Source of the DNA: Streptomyces sp. NBC_00557
Lineage (GTDB): Bacteria; Actinomycetota; Actinomycetes; Streptomycetales; Streptomycetaceae
DNA: 64,000 bases
Assembly (NCBI RefSeq): GCF_036345995.1
Contig: NZ_CP107796.1
Location: 7,688,001 to 7,752,000, forward strand
Direction: 5' to 3'
Part shown: positions 52,002 to 60,874 of the stretch, one piece after another
Numbering within the stretch: position 1 is the stretch's first letter
Layout of the letters: each line of letters opens with the position of its first letter
Made by a program: the position numbers and the translations under genes
The notes under the pieces: model-generated
Told to the model about the DNA's origin: nothing
The model's input: the letters and a program-made list of their open reading frames with translations, nothing else
Databases searched by the model: none

Positions 52002-52793
52002 TCAGGCGCGCGCGCCGCCGTCGACCCGCAGCACCGTCCCGGTCACGAAGGAGGCCCGGTCGCTGAGCAGCCAGGCGGCCGCCTCGGCGATCTCCTCCGG
52101 CGCGGCCCCGCGGCGCAGCGGGGTGACCGCCGTGAGCCGGTCCTGCAGCCCGGGGGACTCCGCCTCCCAGGCCCGGATCATCTCGGTCAGCGTGTTGCCG
52201 GGCGCGATCGCGTTGACCCGGATGCCCTCGGGGCCGTACGTCACGGCGGCCGACTCGGTCAGGCTGTTCACCGCCCGCTTCATCGCGCCGTACGCCGGGA
52301 GTTCGGGGTTGCCCCGCAGGCTGCCGACGGAGGAGTTGTTGACGATGGCGCCCGTCCCGGCGGTGGCGCGGATGGCGGCGACCTCGGCGACCATGGCCAG
52401 CCAGACGCTCTTGAGGTTCACCGTGTACAGCCGGTCGAAGTCGGCCTCCGGCAACTGGTCCATGGGGCCGGGCGGCTGGATGGCCGCCCCGTTGTTGAAG
52501 GCGATGTCGAGGCGGCCGTAGAGGTCCACGGTACGGTCCACGGCGGCCCGCACGCTCGCGGTGTCGGCGAGGTCGCACACCACGTAGTCCGCGGTGCCGC
52601 CCGCGGCCCGTACCTCCTCCGTGACCGCCTTCAGCTGCGCCTCCGTGCGAGCCGCGAGCAGGACCCGGGCCCCTTCCCGGGCGAACAGCCGTGCGGCGGC
52701 GGCGCCGATGCCGCGTCCGGCGCCGGAGACGAAGGCGGCCTTGCCGGCCAGCAGTCCCGGCCCGGACGTGTCCTTGCTCGGTGTGTGGTCCAT
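52002..52793 (-). CDS. SDR family oxidoreductase
   Basis: A 263-residue classical short-chain dehydrogenase: KAAFVSGAGRGIGAAAARLF for NAD(P), AAIQPPG after FNNGA, IVNNSSVGSLRG with catalytic Ser, and YGAMKRAVNSL with Tyr-x3-Lys; the end reads FVTGTVLRVDGGARA. The substrate is unknown. The start ATG 52793 has only GGCTGG upstream. It is divergent from an XRE regulator across an inverted repeat, which suggests the regulator controls it. Confidence 0.88.
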   Translation of the reverse strand: MDHTPSKDTSGPGLLAGKAAFVSGAGRGIGAAAARLFAREGARVLLAARTEAQLKAVTEEVRAAGGTADYVVCDLADTASVRAAVDRTVDLYGRLDIAFNNGAAIQPPGPMDQLPEADFDRLYTVNLKSVWLAMVAEVAAIRATAGTGAIVNNSSVGSLRGNPELPAYGAMKRAVNSLTESAAVTYGPEGIRVNAIAPGNTLTEMIRAWEAESPGLQDRLTAVTPLRRGAAPEEIAEAAAWLLSDRASFVTGTVLRVDGGARA

Positions 52794-52824
52794 GGCAGCC
52801 AGCCTGCGTCCGCGGGCGGGAGCC

Positions 52825-52849
52825 ATCCAGGCACCGCCAGTACCTGGAT
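52825..52849. promoter_or_regulatory. Inverted repeat operator ATCCAGG-N11-CCTGGAT
   Basis: Perfect 7-bp arms at 52825-52831 and 52843-52849 sit in the 86-base gap between the divergent SDR (52793) and XRE regulator (52880). It is the likely binding site of the XRE protein, regulating both. Confidence 0.6.
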
Positions 52850-52879
52850 CGCACGCCCGGCCCCGCGCACACTGGGGGC

Positions 52880-53731
52880 GTGGACCGAGCAGAACTGGCG
52901 GGCTTCCTGCGCAGCAGGCGCGAGCGGATCAGCCCCGCCGACGTGGGCATGGCCGCGGGGCCGCGCCGTCGCACACCGGGCCTGCGCCGCGAGGAGGTGG
53001 CGCAGCTGGCGTTCATCTCCACCGAGTACTACACCCGGCTCGAGCAGGCCCGCGGCCCGCGCCCGTCCCGCGAGGTGCTGGCCGGGCTGGCCCGCGCCCT
53101 GCGGCTCACGGACGCCGAGCGCGAGCACCTGCACCTCCTCGCCGGTACCCCGCCGGCCCCGGCGCCCGGACCCTGCCGCGAGGTGCGGCAGAGCATCCTC
53201 GACCTGGTGCACCGGCTGCCGCAGTCGGCCGCCTTCGTCACCTCGGCCACCCTGGAGGTACTCGCCTGGAACGAGCTGGCCGCCGCCCTCATGGAGGACT
53301 TCTCCGCCCTGTCCCGCCGCGACCGCAACCTCGCGCGCCGCGCCTTCCTCGGCCCGCGCTCCGGAGAGCGGCGGCTGTACGGCGTGTCCGACGTGGCGGC
53401 GTTCTCCCGGCACGCGGTGCACCGGCTGCGCACGGCCGCCGCCCGCTACCCCGACGACCCGGAGGTGGCCGGGCTTGTCCGTGAACTCCGCTCCGGCAGC
53501 GAGGAGTTCGCACGGCTGTGGGACTCCCATGACGTGGACGCGCAGCCCGCACACCGCAAGACGTTCCAGCACCCCCTGGTCGGGCCGGTCACCGTCGACT
53601 GCGACGCCCTCGACATCACCGGCCGGGACCAGCAGGTGGTGATCTACACCGCCGTCCCCGGCACACCGTCCGAGGAGGCGCTGCGGCTGCTGGCGGTGCT
53701 CGGCACCCAGCGCATGGACACCGCCCGCTGA
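52880..53731 (+). CDS. MmyB-like XRE family transcriptional regulator
   Basis: A 283-residue protein. An XRE helix-turn-helix (LAGFLRSRRERISPADVGMA, RTPGLRREEVAQLAFISTEY, YTRLEQARGPRPSREVLAGL) is followed by an MmyB-type PAS-like ligand domain (LPQSAAFVTSATLEVLAWNE, then RRAFLGPRSGERRLY, FARLWDSHDV and KTFQHPLVGPVTVDCD). Such regulators commonly flank SDR genes in Streptomyces. GTG 52880 follows a GGGGG run. The ligand is unknown. Confidence 0.9.
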   Translation: MDRAELAGFLRSRRERISPADVGMAAGPRRRTPGLRREEVAQLAFISTEYYTRLEQARGPRPSREVLAGLARALRLTDAEREHLHLLAGTPPAPAPGPCREVRQSILDLVHRLPQSAAFVTSATLEVLAWNELAAALMEDFSALSRRDRNLARRAFLGPRSGERRLYGVSDVAAFSRHAVHRLRTAAARYPDDPEVAGLVRELRSGSEEFARLWDSHDVDAQPAHRKTFQHPLVGPVTVDCDALDITGRDQQVVIYTAVPGTPSEEALRLLAVLGTQRMDTAR

Positions 53732-53816
53732 ACGGGACCCGCCGTACGGCGCCTCGCGGCATGAGGGAAAACAGTTGCCCGAAGAAACTACGGGGAACCG
53801 TGAAAGGCCGCCCTCC

Positions 53817-54182
53817 GTGCCGCACCTCACCATCGACTACTCCTCCCGGCCGGCCGCAGCGTTCGACGCTCACGCCTTCGTGGAGGAGTTGCACCCGCTC
53901 GTGGCCGAGGAGTCGGGCACCTCCGGGGTGTGCAAGACGCTGCTGCGGCCGGCCGAGACGTACGTCGGGGACGCAGCAGGCACCCAGAGGGTCTTCGTCC
54001 ATGTGGAAGTCAGCCTCATGCCCGGCCGTTCCGAGGCGCGGAAGGCGCGGCTGTCCGAGAGCGTGCTCGCGCTGCTCGCCAGGCATCTGCCCGCCGACGA
54101 CGGCGACCGGGAGCAGGTGTTCCTCTCGGTGGAGGTCCGCGACCTCGCCGCCTCCTACCGGCTCTCGCCGTCGGCGCGGTGA
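53817..54182 (+). CDS. 5-carboxymethyl-2-hydroxymuconate delta-isomerase-like tautomerase
   Basis: A 121-residue protein. The beginning VPHLTIDYSSRPAAAFDA puts Pro at position 2, the catalytic base once Met/Val is removed, as in CHMI and the tautomerase superfamily. Later blocks are EELHPLVAEESGTSGVCKTL and TQRVFVHVEVSLMPGRSEAR. The GTG at 53817 is chosen for that Pro; an upstream frame from 53775 is longer but spoils it. Whether it isomerises a homoprotocatechuate intermediate is not shown; no such operon is nearby. Confidence 0.75.
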   Translation: MPHLTIDYSSRPAAAFDAHAFVEELHPLVAEESGTSGVCKTLLRPAETYVGDAAGTQRVFVHVEVSLMPGRSEARKARLSESVLALLARHLPADDGDREQVFLSVEVRDLAASYRLSPSAR

Positions 54183-54221
54183 GCCGGCCGAGGAAACCGG
54201 GCCGAGCAGGCCCGAATTCGA

Positions 54222-54250
54222 TTGTCCGCCGCACCGGGCCGCACTAGCGT
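54222..54250 (+). promoter_or_regulatory. Promoter of a leaderless gene
   Basis: A -35 TTGTCC (54222-54227) and -10 TAGCGT (54245-54250) are 17 bases apart. The start point expected about seven bases on coincides with GTG 54258, so the following gene is probably translated without a leader. Confidence 0.6.
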
Positions 54251-54257
54251 GCCGCCG

Positions 54258-54917
54258 GTGGACCTCTTCTCACACTCCTGGACGGCATTGCGCACCGCGG
54301 TCGCGGCACTCCCGGACGAGGACTTCGAGCGGCCGTCCGGCTGCTCCGGCTGGCTGGTGCGGGACCTGGTGTGCCACCTGGTCATCGACGCCCAGGACGT
54401 CCTGATCACCCTGGTGACGCCGGCCGACACCGAACCGACCGCGGACGCGGCCACCTACTGGAAGCTCGTCGACCCGCCGAGCGGAGACGACCCGCTCGAC
54501 GCGCTGATCCCCCGGCTGGCCGCCGCCTACGGCCCGCCCCGTCTGCTCAAGTTCCACCTGGACGACGTCGGTTCGGCCGCGGGCCGCGCCGCCGCCCTCG
54601 CCGACCCGGCCGCCCGCGTCCGCACCCGCGACGACGTCCTGACCGCCGGTGACTACCTGTCCGCCTACGTGCTCGAGTGGACCCTGCACCACCTCGACCT
54701 GATCGCCCGTCTGCCGCCGGGGACGGCCGCCGGGCCGCCCGCCGAGACCCTCGCGGCGGCGCGCGCCTCGCTGGAGGAGATCGCCGGGACCGCGTTCCCC
54801 GGCTCCTTCTCCGACACGGACGCGCTGCTGGTGGGCACCGGACGCCGCGCGCCGGGCGACGCGGAACGGACCGCGCTGGGCGACGTGGCCGGCCGGCTTC
54901 CGTTCGTCCTCGGCTGA
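54258..54917 (+). CDS. Maleylpyruvate isomerase-like (DinB_2) family protein
   Basis: A 219-residue helical-bundle protein with WTALRTAVAALPDEDFERPS, GWLVRDLVCHLVIDAQDVLI (metal-binding His in an 'x-x-L-V-x-H-L' helix) and DYLSAYVLEWTLHHLDLIAR (second metal His pair) of mycothiol-dependent isomerases. The metal-site pattern suggests a thiol-dependent transferase. GTG 54258 is leaderless by promoter placement; GTG 54249 is the alternative. The reaction is unproven. Confidence 0.82.
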   Translation: MDLFSHSWTALRTAVAALPDEDFERPSGCSGWLVRDLVCHLVIDAQDVLITLVTPADTEPTADAATYWKLVDPPSGDDPLDALIPRLAAAYGPPRLLKFHLDDVGSAAGRAAALADPAARVRTRDDVLTAGDYLSAYVLEWTLHHLDLIARLPPGTAAGPPAETLAAARASLEEIAGTAFPGSFSDTDALLVGTGRRAPGDAERTALGDVAGRLPFVLG

Positions 54918-55033
54918 ACGGCCGCCGTCCGCTGCATCGTCTCCATCGCCGACACCCGCCCCGCCCCTCGGGTGTGCACGCGTCCCCCGGTACACCCGCG
55001 CCTGCCGAGCGCTCGAAACTCGCTCGAACCCAG

Positions 55034-55053
55034 GATCACCTGATGAGATGATC
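55034..55053. promoter_or_regulatory. Inverted repeat GATCA-N10-TGATC upstream of the MMPL gene
   Basis: Perfect 5-bp arms (55034-55038, 55049-55053) lie 138-157 bases before ATG 55191. The intervening 273-base gap (54918-55190) has no gene. The repeat is a weak operator candidate. Confidence 0.35.
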
Positions 55054-55190
55054 TTCGCGCCGGGTCACTACCATGTGGCCCACAAGACAACCATCCAACC
55101 GGTGCGTTCCGTACGTGCCGTTCTGGGTCGCCGATGCCAGGGACCGCTCCCCGGGCTGCGGTGATCTTCCTGCCCAGGAGGACCTTCCGC

Positions 55191-57371
55191 ATGTTCCGAC
55201 GAATTGGCAGCACCGTCGTCCGACATCCCGTGTGGACGATCGTGGCATGGCTGATCGCCGCGGTGGCGATCGTCGCCACCGCTCCGAGTCTGCCCTCGAA
55301 CAGCGACGAGAGCAGTTTCCTGCCGAAAAGTTACGAGTCCATCAAGGCGGCGGATCTCCAGCAGAAGGCGTTCCCCAGCGCCTTCACGCCGTCCGCGATC
55401 GCGCTGTACCAGCGCACGGACGGCGGCAGGCTGACCGCCGCCGACATGAAGGACGTCGCCCGGATCACCACCGAGCTGGGCGGCAAGCACATCGACCAGG
55501 TGCAGAAGGTCGTCCCCGGCCCGCCGTCCAAGGACGGCAGGTACGCCCTCACCCTGGTGCAGATGGACAGCAAGAACGCCGGTCAGCCCAAACAGACCGA
55601 CGCGGCCAAGGTGTTGCGCGACGACGTCAAGCAACTGGCCAAGGGCACGCACCTCGACGTCAAGCTCGGCGGCTCCGCCGCCCAGGCCCTCGACCAGCAG
55701 GACTCGTCCAAGCGAGGCCAGGCGCTGATCGGCTTCGGCACCTTCGCGATCATCCTGGTCACCCTGCTGATCATCTTCCGGGCGCCGATCCTGGCCGTCC
55801 TGCCCCTGGTGCTGATCGGCCTGGTGTCGGCCGTGGCCAACGGTCTGATCGCCTACGCCACCAAACTGTTCGACCTCCAGGCGAACAGCTCGATCTCGTC
55901 GATCCTCATCGTCGTGCTCTTCGGCGTGGGCACGGACTACTTCCTGTTCCTGATGTTCCGCTACCGCGAACGTCTGCGCGCCGGTGACGAGGCCAAGGAG
56001 GCCATGATCAACGCGGTCGGCCGGGTGGGCGAGGCCATCGCCTCCGCGGCCGGGGCCGTCATCATCGCCTTCCTCGCGCTGGTGCTGTCCACCCTCGGCT
56101 TCCTCAAGCAGATGGGCCCGGCGCTCGCCATCGCGGTCGGTGCGACCCTCGTCGCGGGTCTGACCCTGATCCCGGCCGTGGTCTCGCTGATCGGGCCGAA
56201 GGTCTTCTGGCCGTCGAAGTCCTGGCAGAGGGAACCGGAGAACGCCCGCTTCGCCGCCCTGGGCCGCGGGGTGCAGCGCCGCCCCGCACTGACCGCCGGG
56301 GTGTCCGGTCTCGTCCTGCTCGCGCTGTCGGTCGGCATCTTCGGCTACCACGCCACGTTCGACCTGGCCTCGGGCTCCATGCCGAAGACCAAGGAGTCCA
56401 TGGTCGTCCAGGACCAGATGCAGAAGGCGTACTCGGCCGGCGCCGCGGCGCCCACCGACGTCTACCTCTCCAGCACCGACGGCAAGCCGCTGGACAAGTC
56501 CGGCTTCGCCGCGTACGCGCAGAAGCTCGGGGCCGTGGACGGCGTCGCCAACGCCCGGATGACGCAGCTCAACAAGGACGGCACCACCGCGGACTTCACC
56601 GTCACCCTCAAGTACGAGGCGTCGACGGACAAGGCCATCGACGCGGTGGGCAAGGTGCGCGACGTCGCCCACGCCAACGCGCCGGACGGCACCAAGGCGG
56701 TCGTCGGCGGCATGTCCTCGATCTACAAGGACATCAACACCGCGGTGAACCACGACTACAAGACGGTCTTCCCGGTGGCCGCCATCCTCATCATGGTGAT
56801 CCTGGGCCTGCTGCTGCGCAGCGTGGTCGCCCCCTGGTACCTGATGGCCTCGGTGGGCCTCGGCTTCGGCGCCACCCTCGGTGCCACGGTGTGGATCTTC
56901 CAGAAGGGCGAGGGCCACTCGGGGCTGATGTTCATGCTCCCGGTGATCATGTATCTGTTCGTCGTCGCCATCGGCACCGACTACAACATCCTCATGATCG
57001 CCCGGCTCCGGGAGGAGGCCCGCGAGGGCCGCGAGCCGCGCGAGGCGGCCGGCATGGCACTGCGGCACGCCGGGCCGACCGTGGCCGCGGCCGGCTTCAT
57101 CCTGGCGGCGACCTTCGCCACGATGATGCTGGCGGGCAACTCGCTGCTCACGGAGATGGGTTTCGCGGTCTCCTTCGGCATCGCCGTCGCGGCCTTCGTC
57201 ATGGCGATGTTCTTCACCCCGAGCCTCACCGCGCTGATCGGCCACGCCGCGTGGTGGCCGGGGCACGGGGACCGGGCGGAGGCGGCGGGCGCCGGGGCGG
57301 CCGGTTCCGCCCCGGGTGCGGTCACCGACGACTACCCGGCCGCCCACGATCCCGCCGGGCGCCGCAACTAG
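55191..57371 (+). CDS. MMPL family RND transporter
   Basis: A 726-residue protein with the duplicated MMPL plan: helix 1 (VVRHPVWTIVAWLIAAVAIV), a large extracytoplasmic loop, helices 2-6 including SSILIVVLFGVGTDYFLFLM (Asp proton relay) and the second half with a further loop, KTVFPVAAILIMVILGLLLR and IGTDYNILMIARLREEAREG (second relay). The C-terminus is acidic and short. MMPL proteins move lipids or drugs. AGGAGG stands nine bases before ATG 55191. Confidence 0.92.
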   Translation: MFRRIGSTVVRHPVWTIVAWLIAAVAIVATAPSLPSNSDESSFLPKSYESIKAADLQQKAFPSAFTPSAIALYQRTDGGRLTAADMKDVARITTELGGKHIDQVQKVVPGPPSKDGRYALTLVQMDSKNAGQPKQTDAAKVLRDDVKQLAKGTHLDVKLGGSAAQALDQQDSSKRGQALIGFGTFAIILVTLLIIFRAPILAVLPLVLIGLVSAVANGLIAYATKLFDLQANSSISSILIVVLFGVGTDYFLFLMFRYRERLRAGDEAKEAMINAVGRVGEAIASAAGAVIIAFLALVLSTLGFLKQMGPALAIAVGATLVAGLTLIPAVVSLIGPKVFWPSKSWQREPENARFAALGRGVQRRPALTAGVSGLVLLALSVGIFGYHATFDLASGSMPKTKESMVVQDQMQKAYSAGAAAPTDVYLSSTDGKPLDKSGFAAYAQKLGAVDGVANARMTQLNKDGTTADFTVTLKYEASTDKAIDAVGKVRDVAHANAPDGTKAVVGGMSSIYKDINTAVNHDYKTVFPVAAILIMVILGLLLRSVVAPWYLMASVGLGFGATLGATVWIFQKGEGHSGLMFMLPVIMYLFVVAIGTDYNILMIARLREEAREGREPREAAGMALRHAGPTVAAAGFILAATFATMMLAGNSLLTEMGFAVSFGIAVAAFVMAMFFTPSLTALIGHAAWWPGHGDRAEAAGAGAAGSAPGAVTDDYPAAHDPAGRRN

Positions 57372-57716
57372 CGGCCGCGTGTGGGTGACTGACGGGGAGT
57401 CCTGCCGGGCGATGACGGCCTGGCGGGGCTCCCCGTCGGCGTCCGCGGTCGACACCGCGGCGCCGGGCGCTGGTTTCCGGTCGCCGCACGGGCTGCCGGG
57501 GCCGGGTGGGCCGGGCCTCGCGTGCTCCGGTGCCCCATGCCCCGGTGTCCCGCGCGCTTTCCGCGAGGCCGGCCGCAGTGCCCCCGACGAGCCCGGCACC
57601 GCACTGCCCCCTCGCGCCCCCCAACTCACCCCGCGACACCGGTCGTTCACCCAACCGGGACCGCCCCATCAACCGCCGCACGGGTAATCGTCCGCCACGC
57701 CGAGCACCCTCACGGC
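57372..57716. other. Gap of 345 bases without a supported gene
   Basis: Apart from the hairpin at 57391, the gap shows only proline/arginine-rich reading frames. It must hold the promoter of the gene at 57717, which lacks an evident ribosome site. Confidence 0.45.
57391..57437. terminator. Hairpin after the MMPL gene
   Basis: GACGGGGAG (57391-57399) pairs perfectly with CTCCCCGTC (57429-57437), 20 bases after the MMPL stop. The 29-base loop can fold further. Length of the loop leaves some doubt. Confidence 0.5.
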
Positions 57717-59003
57717 ATGGCATTCACCTCGTACAGACCCGGACCCGCACGCGCGGCCGCGCTCGCGGTGGCCGCCCTTCTCCTGCTGCTCGCACCGCCC
57801 GCCGGCCGGGCCGCCGCGGCCGAGCCGGGGCTCCCGCTCGGCGACCCCGGCCTGACGGAGACCCGCACCACGCAGACGCTCGCCCAGGGCGTGACCCTCA
57901 CCCGTATCGTCCGCGGGACCGAGCCCGCCCCGGCCGACCAGATCAACACCACCACGCGCGGCCCCTGGATGGTCGACGTCCTGACCATCGACCCGGGCAC
58001 GGCGCGCGGCCACCTGCGGGCGACGTACGGCCCCGACCTGGCCCACACCGAGAAGACGACGGATCTCGTCCGGTCCTCCGGGGCCCTGGCCGGCGTCAAC
58101 GGCTCCTTCTTCACCTTCACCGCCAGCCATGACTACCCCGGTGACCCGGTGGGGCTGGGCCTCTACGACGGGCGGCTGCTCAGCGAGCCCACCGGTGACA
58201 GCGCGGAGGCCGACTTCGTCGTGGACGCGCCCGGCAACCGCGCCGTCATGGGCAGGCTGAGCTGGTCGGGCAGCCTGCGCAACCGGCGGACCGGCGCCAC
58301 GCTGCCGCTGACGTATCTCAACCATCCGCCCCTCGTCCCGGCGGACTGCGCCGGTCCGGCGGATCCCACCCAGTGCACGGCCGCCGGTGACGTCGTGCGC
58401 TTCACCCCCGAGTTCGCCGCGTCCACGCCCTCCGGCGCGGGCGTCGAGGCAGTCCTCGACCGGCACGGGTGCGTCGTCCGCACCCAGCGGACGCGCGGCA
58501 CACAGCTGGCCCCCGGCCAGACCTCGGTCCAGGCCACGGGCGCCGAGGCGGCGGCTCTGCTGCGCACCGTGGACGGCGGCTGCCTGCGCACCGACTCCGT
58601 GCTGACCGACGAGCAGGGCCGGCGCGTTCCCCTCCACCCGGGGCTGTTCGGCGTCAACGGCCGCTACCGGCTCACCGCCCACGGCCGGATCGTGGTGCCG
58701 GCGGGCTCCGGCAGCTTCTTCGACCGCAACCCGCGCACGATCGCCGGCACCACCCGGGACGGCAGGATCGTCCTGGCGACCGTCGACGGACGCATGACGA
58801 CCAGCGTCGGCACGACGATGGCCGAGACGGCGGCGCTCGCCGACGCGCTGGGCCTGACCGACGCGGTCAACCTGGACGGCGGCGGCTCCACCACCCTGTC
58901 CGTCGAGGGCGCCCTGGTGAACCACCCGAGCGGGCCCGCCGAACGCGCCGTGGGCGACGCCCTGGTCTTCGTGCCCGGTCCGTACCGCCCCGCCGAGGAC
59001 TGA
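57717..59003 (+). CDS. Secreted phosphodiester glycosidase (NAGPA domain) protein
   Basis: A 428-residue protein with a signal peptide (ARAAALAVAALLLLLAPPAG, cleavage near RAAA). The NAGPA/DUF2233 domain shows GALAGVNGSFFTFTAS, YPGDPVGLGLYDGRLLSEPT, ARNPRTIAG-like NPRTIAGTTRDGRIVLATVD and DAVNLDGGGSTTLSVEG, the usual catalytic blocks. It likely cleaves phosphodiester-linked sugars outside the cell; the substrate is not known. No ribosome site precedes the ATG, so the gene may be leaderless. Confidence 0.88.
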   Translation: MAFTSYRPGPARAAALAVAALLLLLAPPAGRAAAAEPGLPLGDPGLTETRTTQTLAQGVTLTRIVRGTEPAPADQINTTTRGPWMVDVLTIDPGTARGHLRATYGPDLAHTEKTTDLVRSSGALAGVNGSFFTFTASHDYPGDPVGLGLYDGRLLSEPTGDSAEADFVVDAPGNRAVMGRLSWSGSLRNRRTGATLPLTYLNHPPLVPADCAGPADPTQCTAAGDVVRFTPEFAASTPSGAGVEAVLDRHGCVVRTQRTRGTQLAPGQTSVQATGAEAAALLRTVDGGCLRTDSVLTDEQGRRVPLHPGLFGVNGRYRLTAHGRIVVPAGSGSFFDRNPRTIAGTTRDGRIVLATVDGRMTTSVGTTMAETAALADALGLTDAVNLDGGGSTTLSVEGALVNHPSGPAERAVGDALVFVPGPYRPAED

Positions 59004-59028
59004 GCACGACCGAGCGCGCCTGCGCCGC

Positions 59029-59178
59029 TCAACCGTCCGTGCTCTCCCGCACGATGATCCGGTGCCCGGCCACATGGTCGCGCACGGCAGCGGCGTCCGG
59101 GTCGTCGATCCGCTCCAGCAGCAGCGACACGGCGACCCGGGCGACCTCCTGTTTGCCGGGGGCGACGGTGGTGTCGAC
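59029..59178 (-). pseudogene. LacI-family regulator, C-terminal remnant
   Basis: The frame reads TTVAPGKQEVARVAVSLLLE, RIDDPDAAAVRD and HRIIVRESTDG. This is the conserved end of a LacI/GalR repressor, ligand-domain last helix and strand. There is no DNA-binding domain or upstream ligand domain; the frame runs back into unrelated sequence at about 59178. It abuts a permease scar of the opposite strand. Confidence 0.65.
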
Positions 59179-59190
59179 GTCCGACCCGAC

Positions 59191-59343
59191 TTGATGACCC
59201 TGCCGGTCGGCATCACCTCCGTGAAGGACGCCTACGGCATCCAGTACGCCCTGGCGGCGCTGCCGCTCGTCGTCTTCATGTTCTTCCAGCGGCACATCGT
59301 GAAGTCCGTCGCGACGACCGGCCTCGGCGGCCAGGGAGCCGGC
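59191..59343 (+). pseudogene. Sugar ABC transporter permease, C-terminal remnant
   Basis: The frame reads LMTLPVGITSVKDAYGIQYA, then LAALPLVVFMFFQRHIVKSV, ATTGLGG. This is the last helix and tail of a MalG-type carbohydrate permease, with an internal loss after YGIQYA. Nothing upstream continues it. It and the LacI scar lie head to head, evidence for a deletion or inversion in a former sugar-uptake locus. Confidence 0.65.
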
Positions 59344-59373
59344 CGCACTCCGGGTCCCTCGGCGCCGGCGTTT

Positions 59374-60555
59374 TCACAGCGGCTGGCTGGCGAGGGATGC
59401 CAGGTAGGCGCCGTAGAGGACGGACAGGGCCGTCAGGGACCCGCACAGCAGGCGGGCGCGGGGGGACGGGCCGCTGTGCCAGGACCGGACGAGGGCGCGA
59501 GCCGGCGGGATGAGCAGGGGGAAGGCCGGGAGCAGGAAGCGAGGTTTGGAGGAGAAGGGGCCGGAAACTGCGACCACCATCAGGAGAAGGACGCCCGCGA
59601 ACACCACGAGCGGCAGCGGGGCGCGGTCCAGGCACAGCACGCAGAACGACACGACGGCGGCCAGGACGAGGGCCAGGGCCACCGGATACGTCACCCAACT
59701 GCCCTGCAACGGCATCGACGCCAGAAACCGCAGCGGCCCGACCGTGAGATCCAGTCGGGAGTTCCAGGCGCTCTGCACCTGCAGATAGCCACGCACCAGG
59801 TCACCGGTCTGCCGTCCCACCCACAGCACATAACCCGCCCACCCCAGCGGACCGAGGACCACCCCCGCCAGCAGCCCCGGCGAGGCGCGCCCACGCTGCC
59901 GTACGATCTCGTGCCCGGCCGCGGCGGCGACGGCCACGGCGACCGCGATGCCGGTCGGGCGCGTGAGCCCGGCCAGCATCGCCAGCGCGCCCGCGGCCGG
60001 CCAGCGGCGGCGCAGCACGGCGTACAGGGACCAGGCGGCACACGCGGTGAACAGCGGCTCGGTGTAGGCCAGGGTGAGGACGACCGACTGCGGCAGTACG
60101 GCCCACAGGGCGACCAGCGCGGTGGCGACGCGTCGGCCGTGCAGGTGATGGCCGACCGTGTAGATGCCGTGGACGGCGAGTGCCGCGGACGCCCAGGCGA
60201 TCAGCAGCCCCGCCGCCCCCGTGGACACGGGCAGCAGTCCGCGCAGGGCGCGGACGAGCCCCGGGTACAGCGGAAAGAACGCCCAGTCGGTCTGGACGGC
60301 GCCCGTGGAGGTGATCCGCAGCTGCGTGCCGTAGCCGTACTCGGCAATGTGCAGGTACCAGACCGAGTCCCAGGCATGGACCAGGCTCTTGCCGAACGGG
60401 CGGCCGGCCACGGCGTCGACGATCACCAGCACCACGAGCCCGGCGAGCCGGACGACGGCGAAGACACCGAGGGCCCGCAGCACTCCCGGAGGACTCTCCA
60501 CCCGACCGCGGCCGCCGTCGCGGGGGCTGCCGGGCGACCGCAGCGCGGAGGACAT
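59374..60555 (-). CDS. Mannosyltransferase-like integral membrane protein (GT-C fold)
   Basis: A 393-residue protein with roughly ten helices and the external acidic-aromatic motif DSVWYLHIAEYGYGTQLRIT then QTDWAFFPLYPGLVRALRGL, matching the PIG-V/GT-C plan. Further helices are VALWAVLPQSVVLTLAYTEP and AMLAGLTRPTGIAVAVAVAA, the latter with T-R-P-T-G-I. Lipid-linked mannose is the usual donor. ATG 60555 follows GGAGGGTGAGC; longer in-frame starts lack a site. The lipid or protein acceptor is unknown. Confidence 0.82.
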   Translation of the reverse strand: MSSALRSPGSPRDGGRGRVESPPGVLRALGVFAVVRLAGLVVLVIVDAVAGRPFGKSLVHAWDSVWYLHIAEYGYGTQLRITSTGAVQTDWAFFPLYPGLVRALRGLLPVSTGAAGLLIAWASAALAVHGIYTVGHHLHGRRVATALVALWAVLPQSVVLTLAYTEPLFTACAAWSLYAVLRRRWPAAGALAMLAGLTRPTGIAVAVAVAAAAGHEIVRQRGRASPGLLAGVVLGPLGWAGYVLWVGRQTGDLVRGYLQVQSAWNSRLDLTVGPLRFLASMPLQGSWVTYPVALALVLAAVVSFCVLCLDRAPLPLVVFAGVLLLMVVAVSGPFSSKPRFLLPAFPLLIPPARALVRSWHSGPSPRARLLCGSLTALSVLYGAYLASLASQPL

Positions 60556-60874
60556 GCTCACCCTCCGACCATGAGCGGCGGCATACCCGAGCGCAAACCG
60601 GAACCTCCGCATGGCCGAGCCGTGGCGCACCGCGCAGCCGACGGCCGGGCCGGCGACGCCGGTGTCCCCGGGAGCGCCCCGCTGACGAGGCGTTCTGCAA
60701 CGGCAACCAGCTGTGCGTTCTCCGCGGTTCACCACGGAGGCGACGGCGTGCGGCGGCGCCGGACGCGACGTCACCACCGGCGGGGTCGCCGGTGCGCTCC
60801 GGTCGCCCGCGGCCGGGCTGCGAGCGCGCACGCTGCCGAGCCGCCGGACGTGAGCAGGGCCGGCAGCGGCGCCG
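60556..60874. other. Gap of 319 bases without a supported gene
   Basis: Both strands have only short, arginine-rich frames. It contains the promoter of the minus-strand mannosyltransferase-like gene and the 3' untranslated region of the MFS gene. I saw no strong hairpin. Confidence 0.4.

Noticed and set aside
55068..57650. Minus-strand open frame of 860 codons opposite the MMPL transporter
   Set aside because: Non-natural composition dominated by Gly, Asp, His and Arg, and full overlap with a well-supported transporter.
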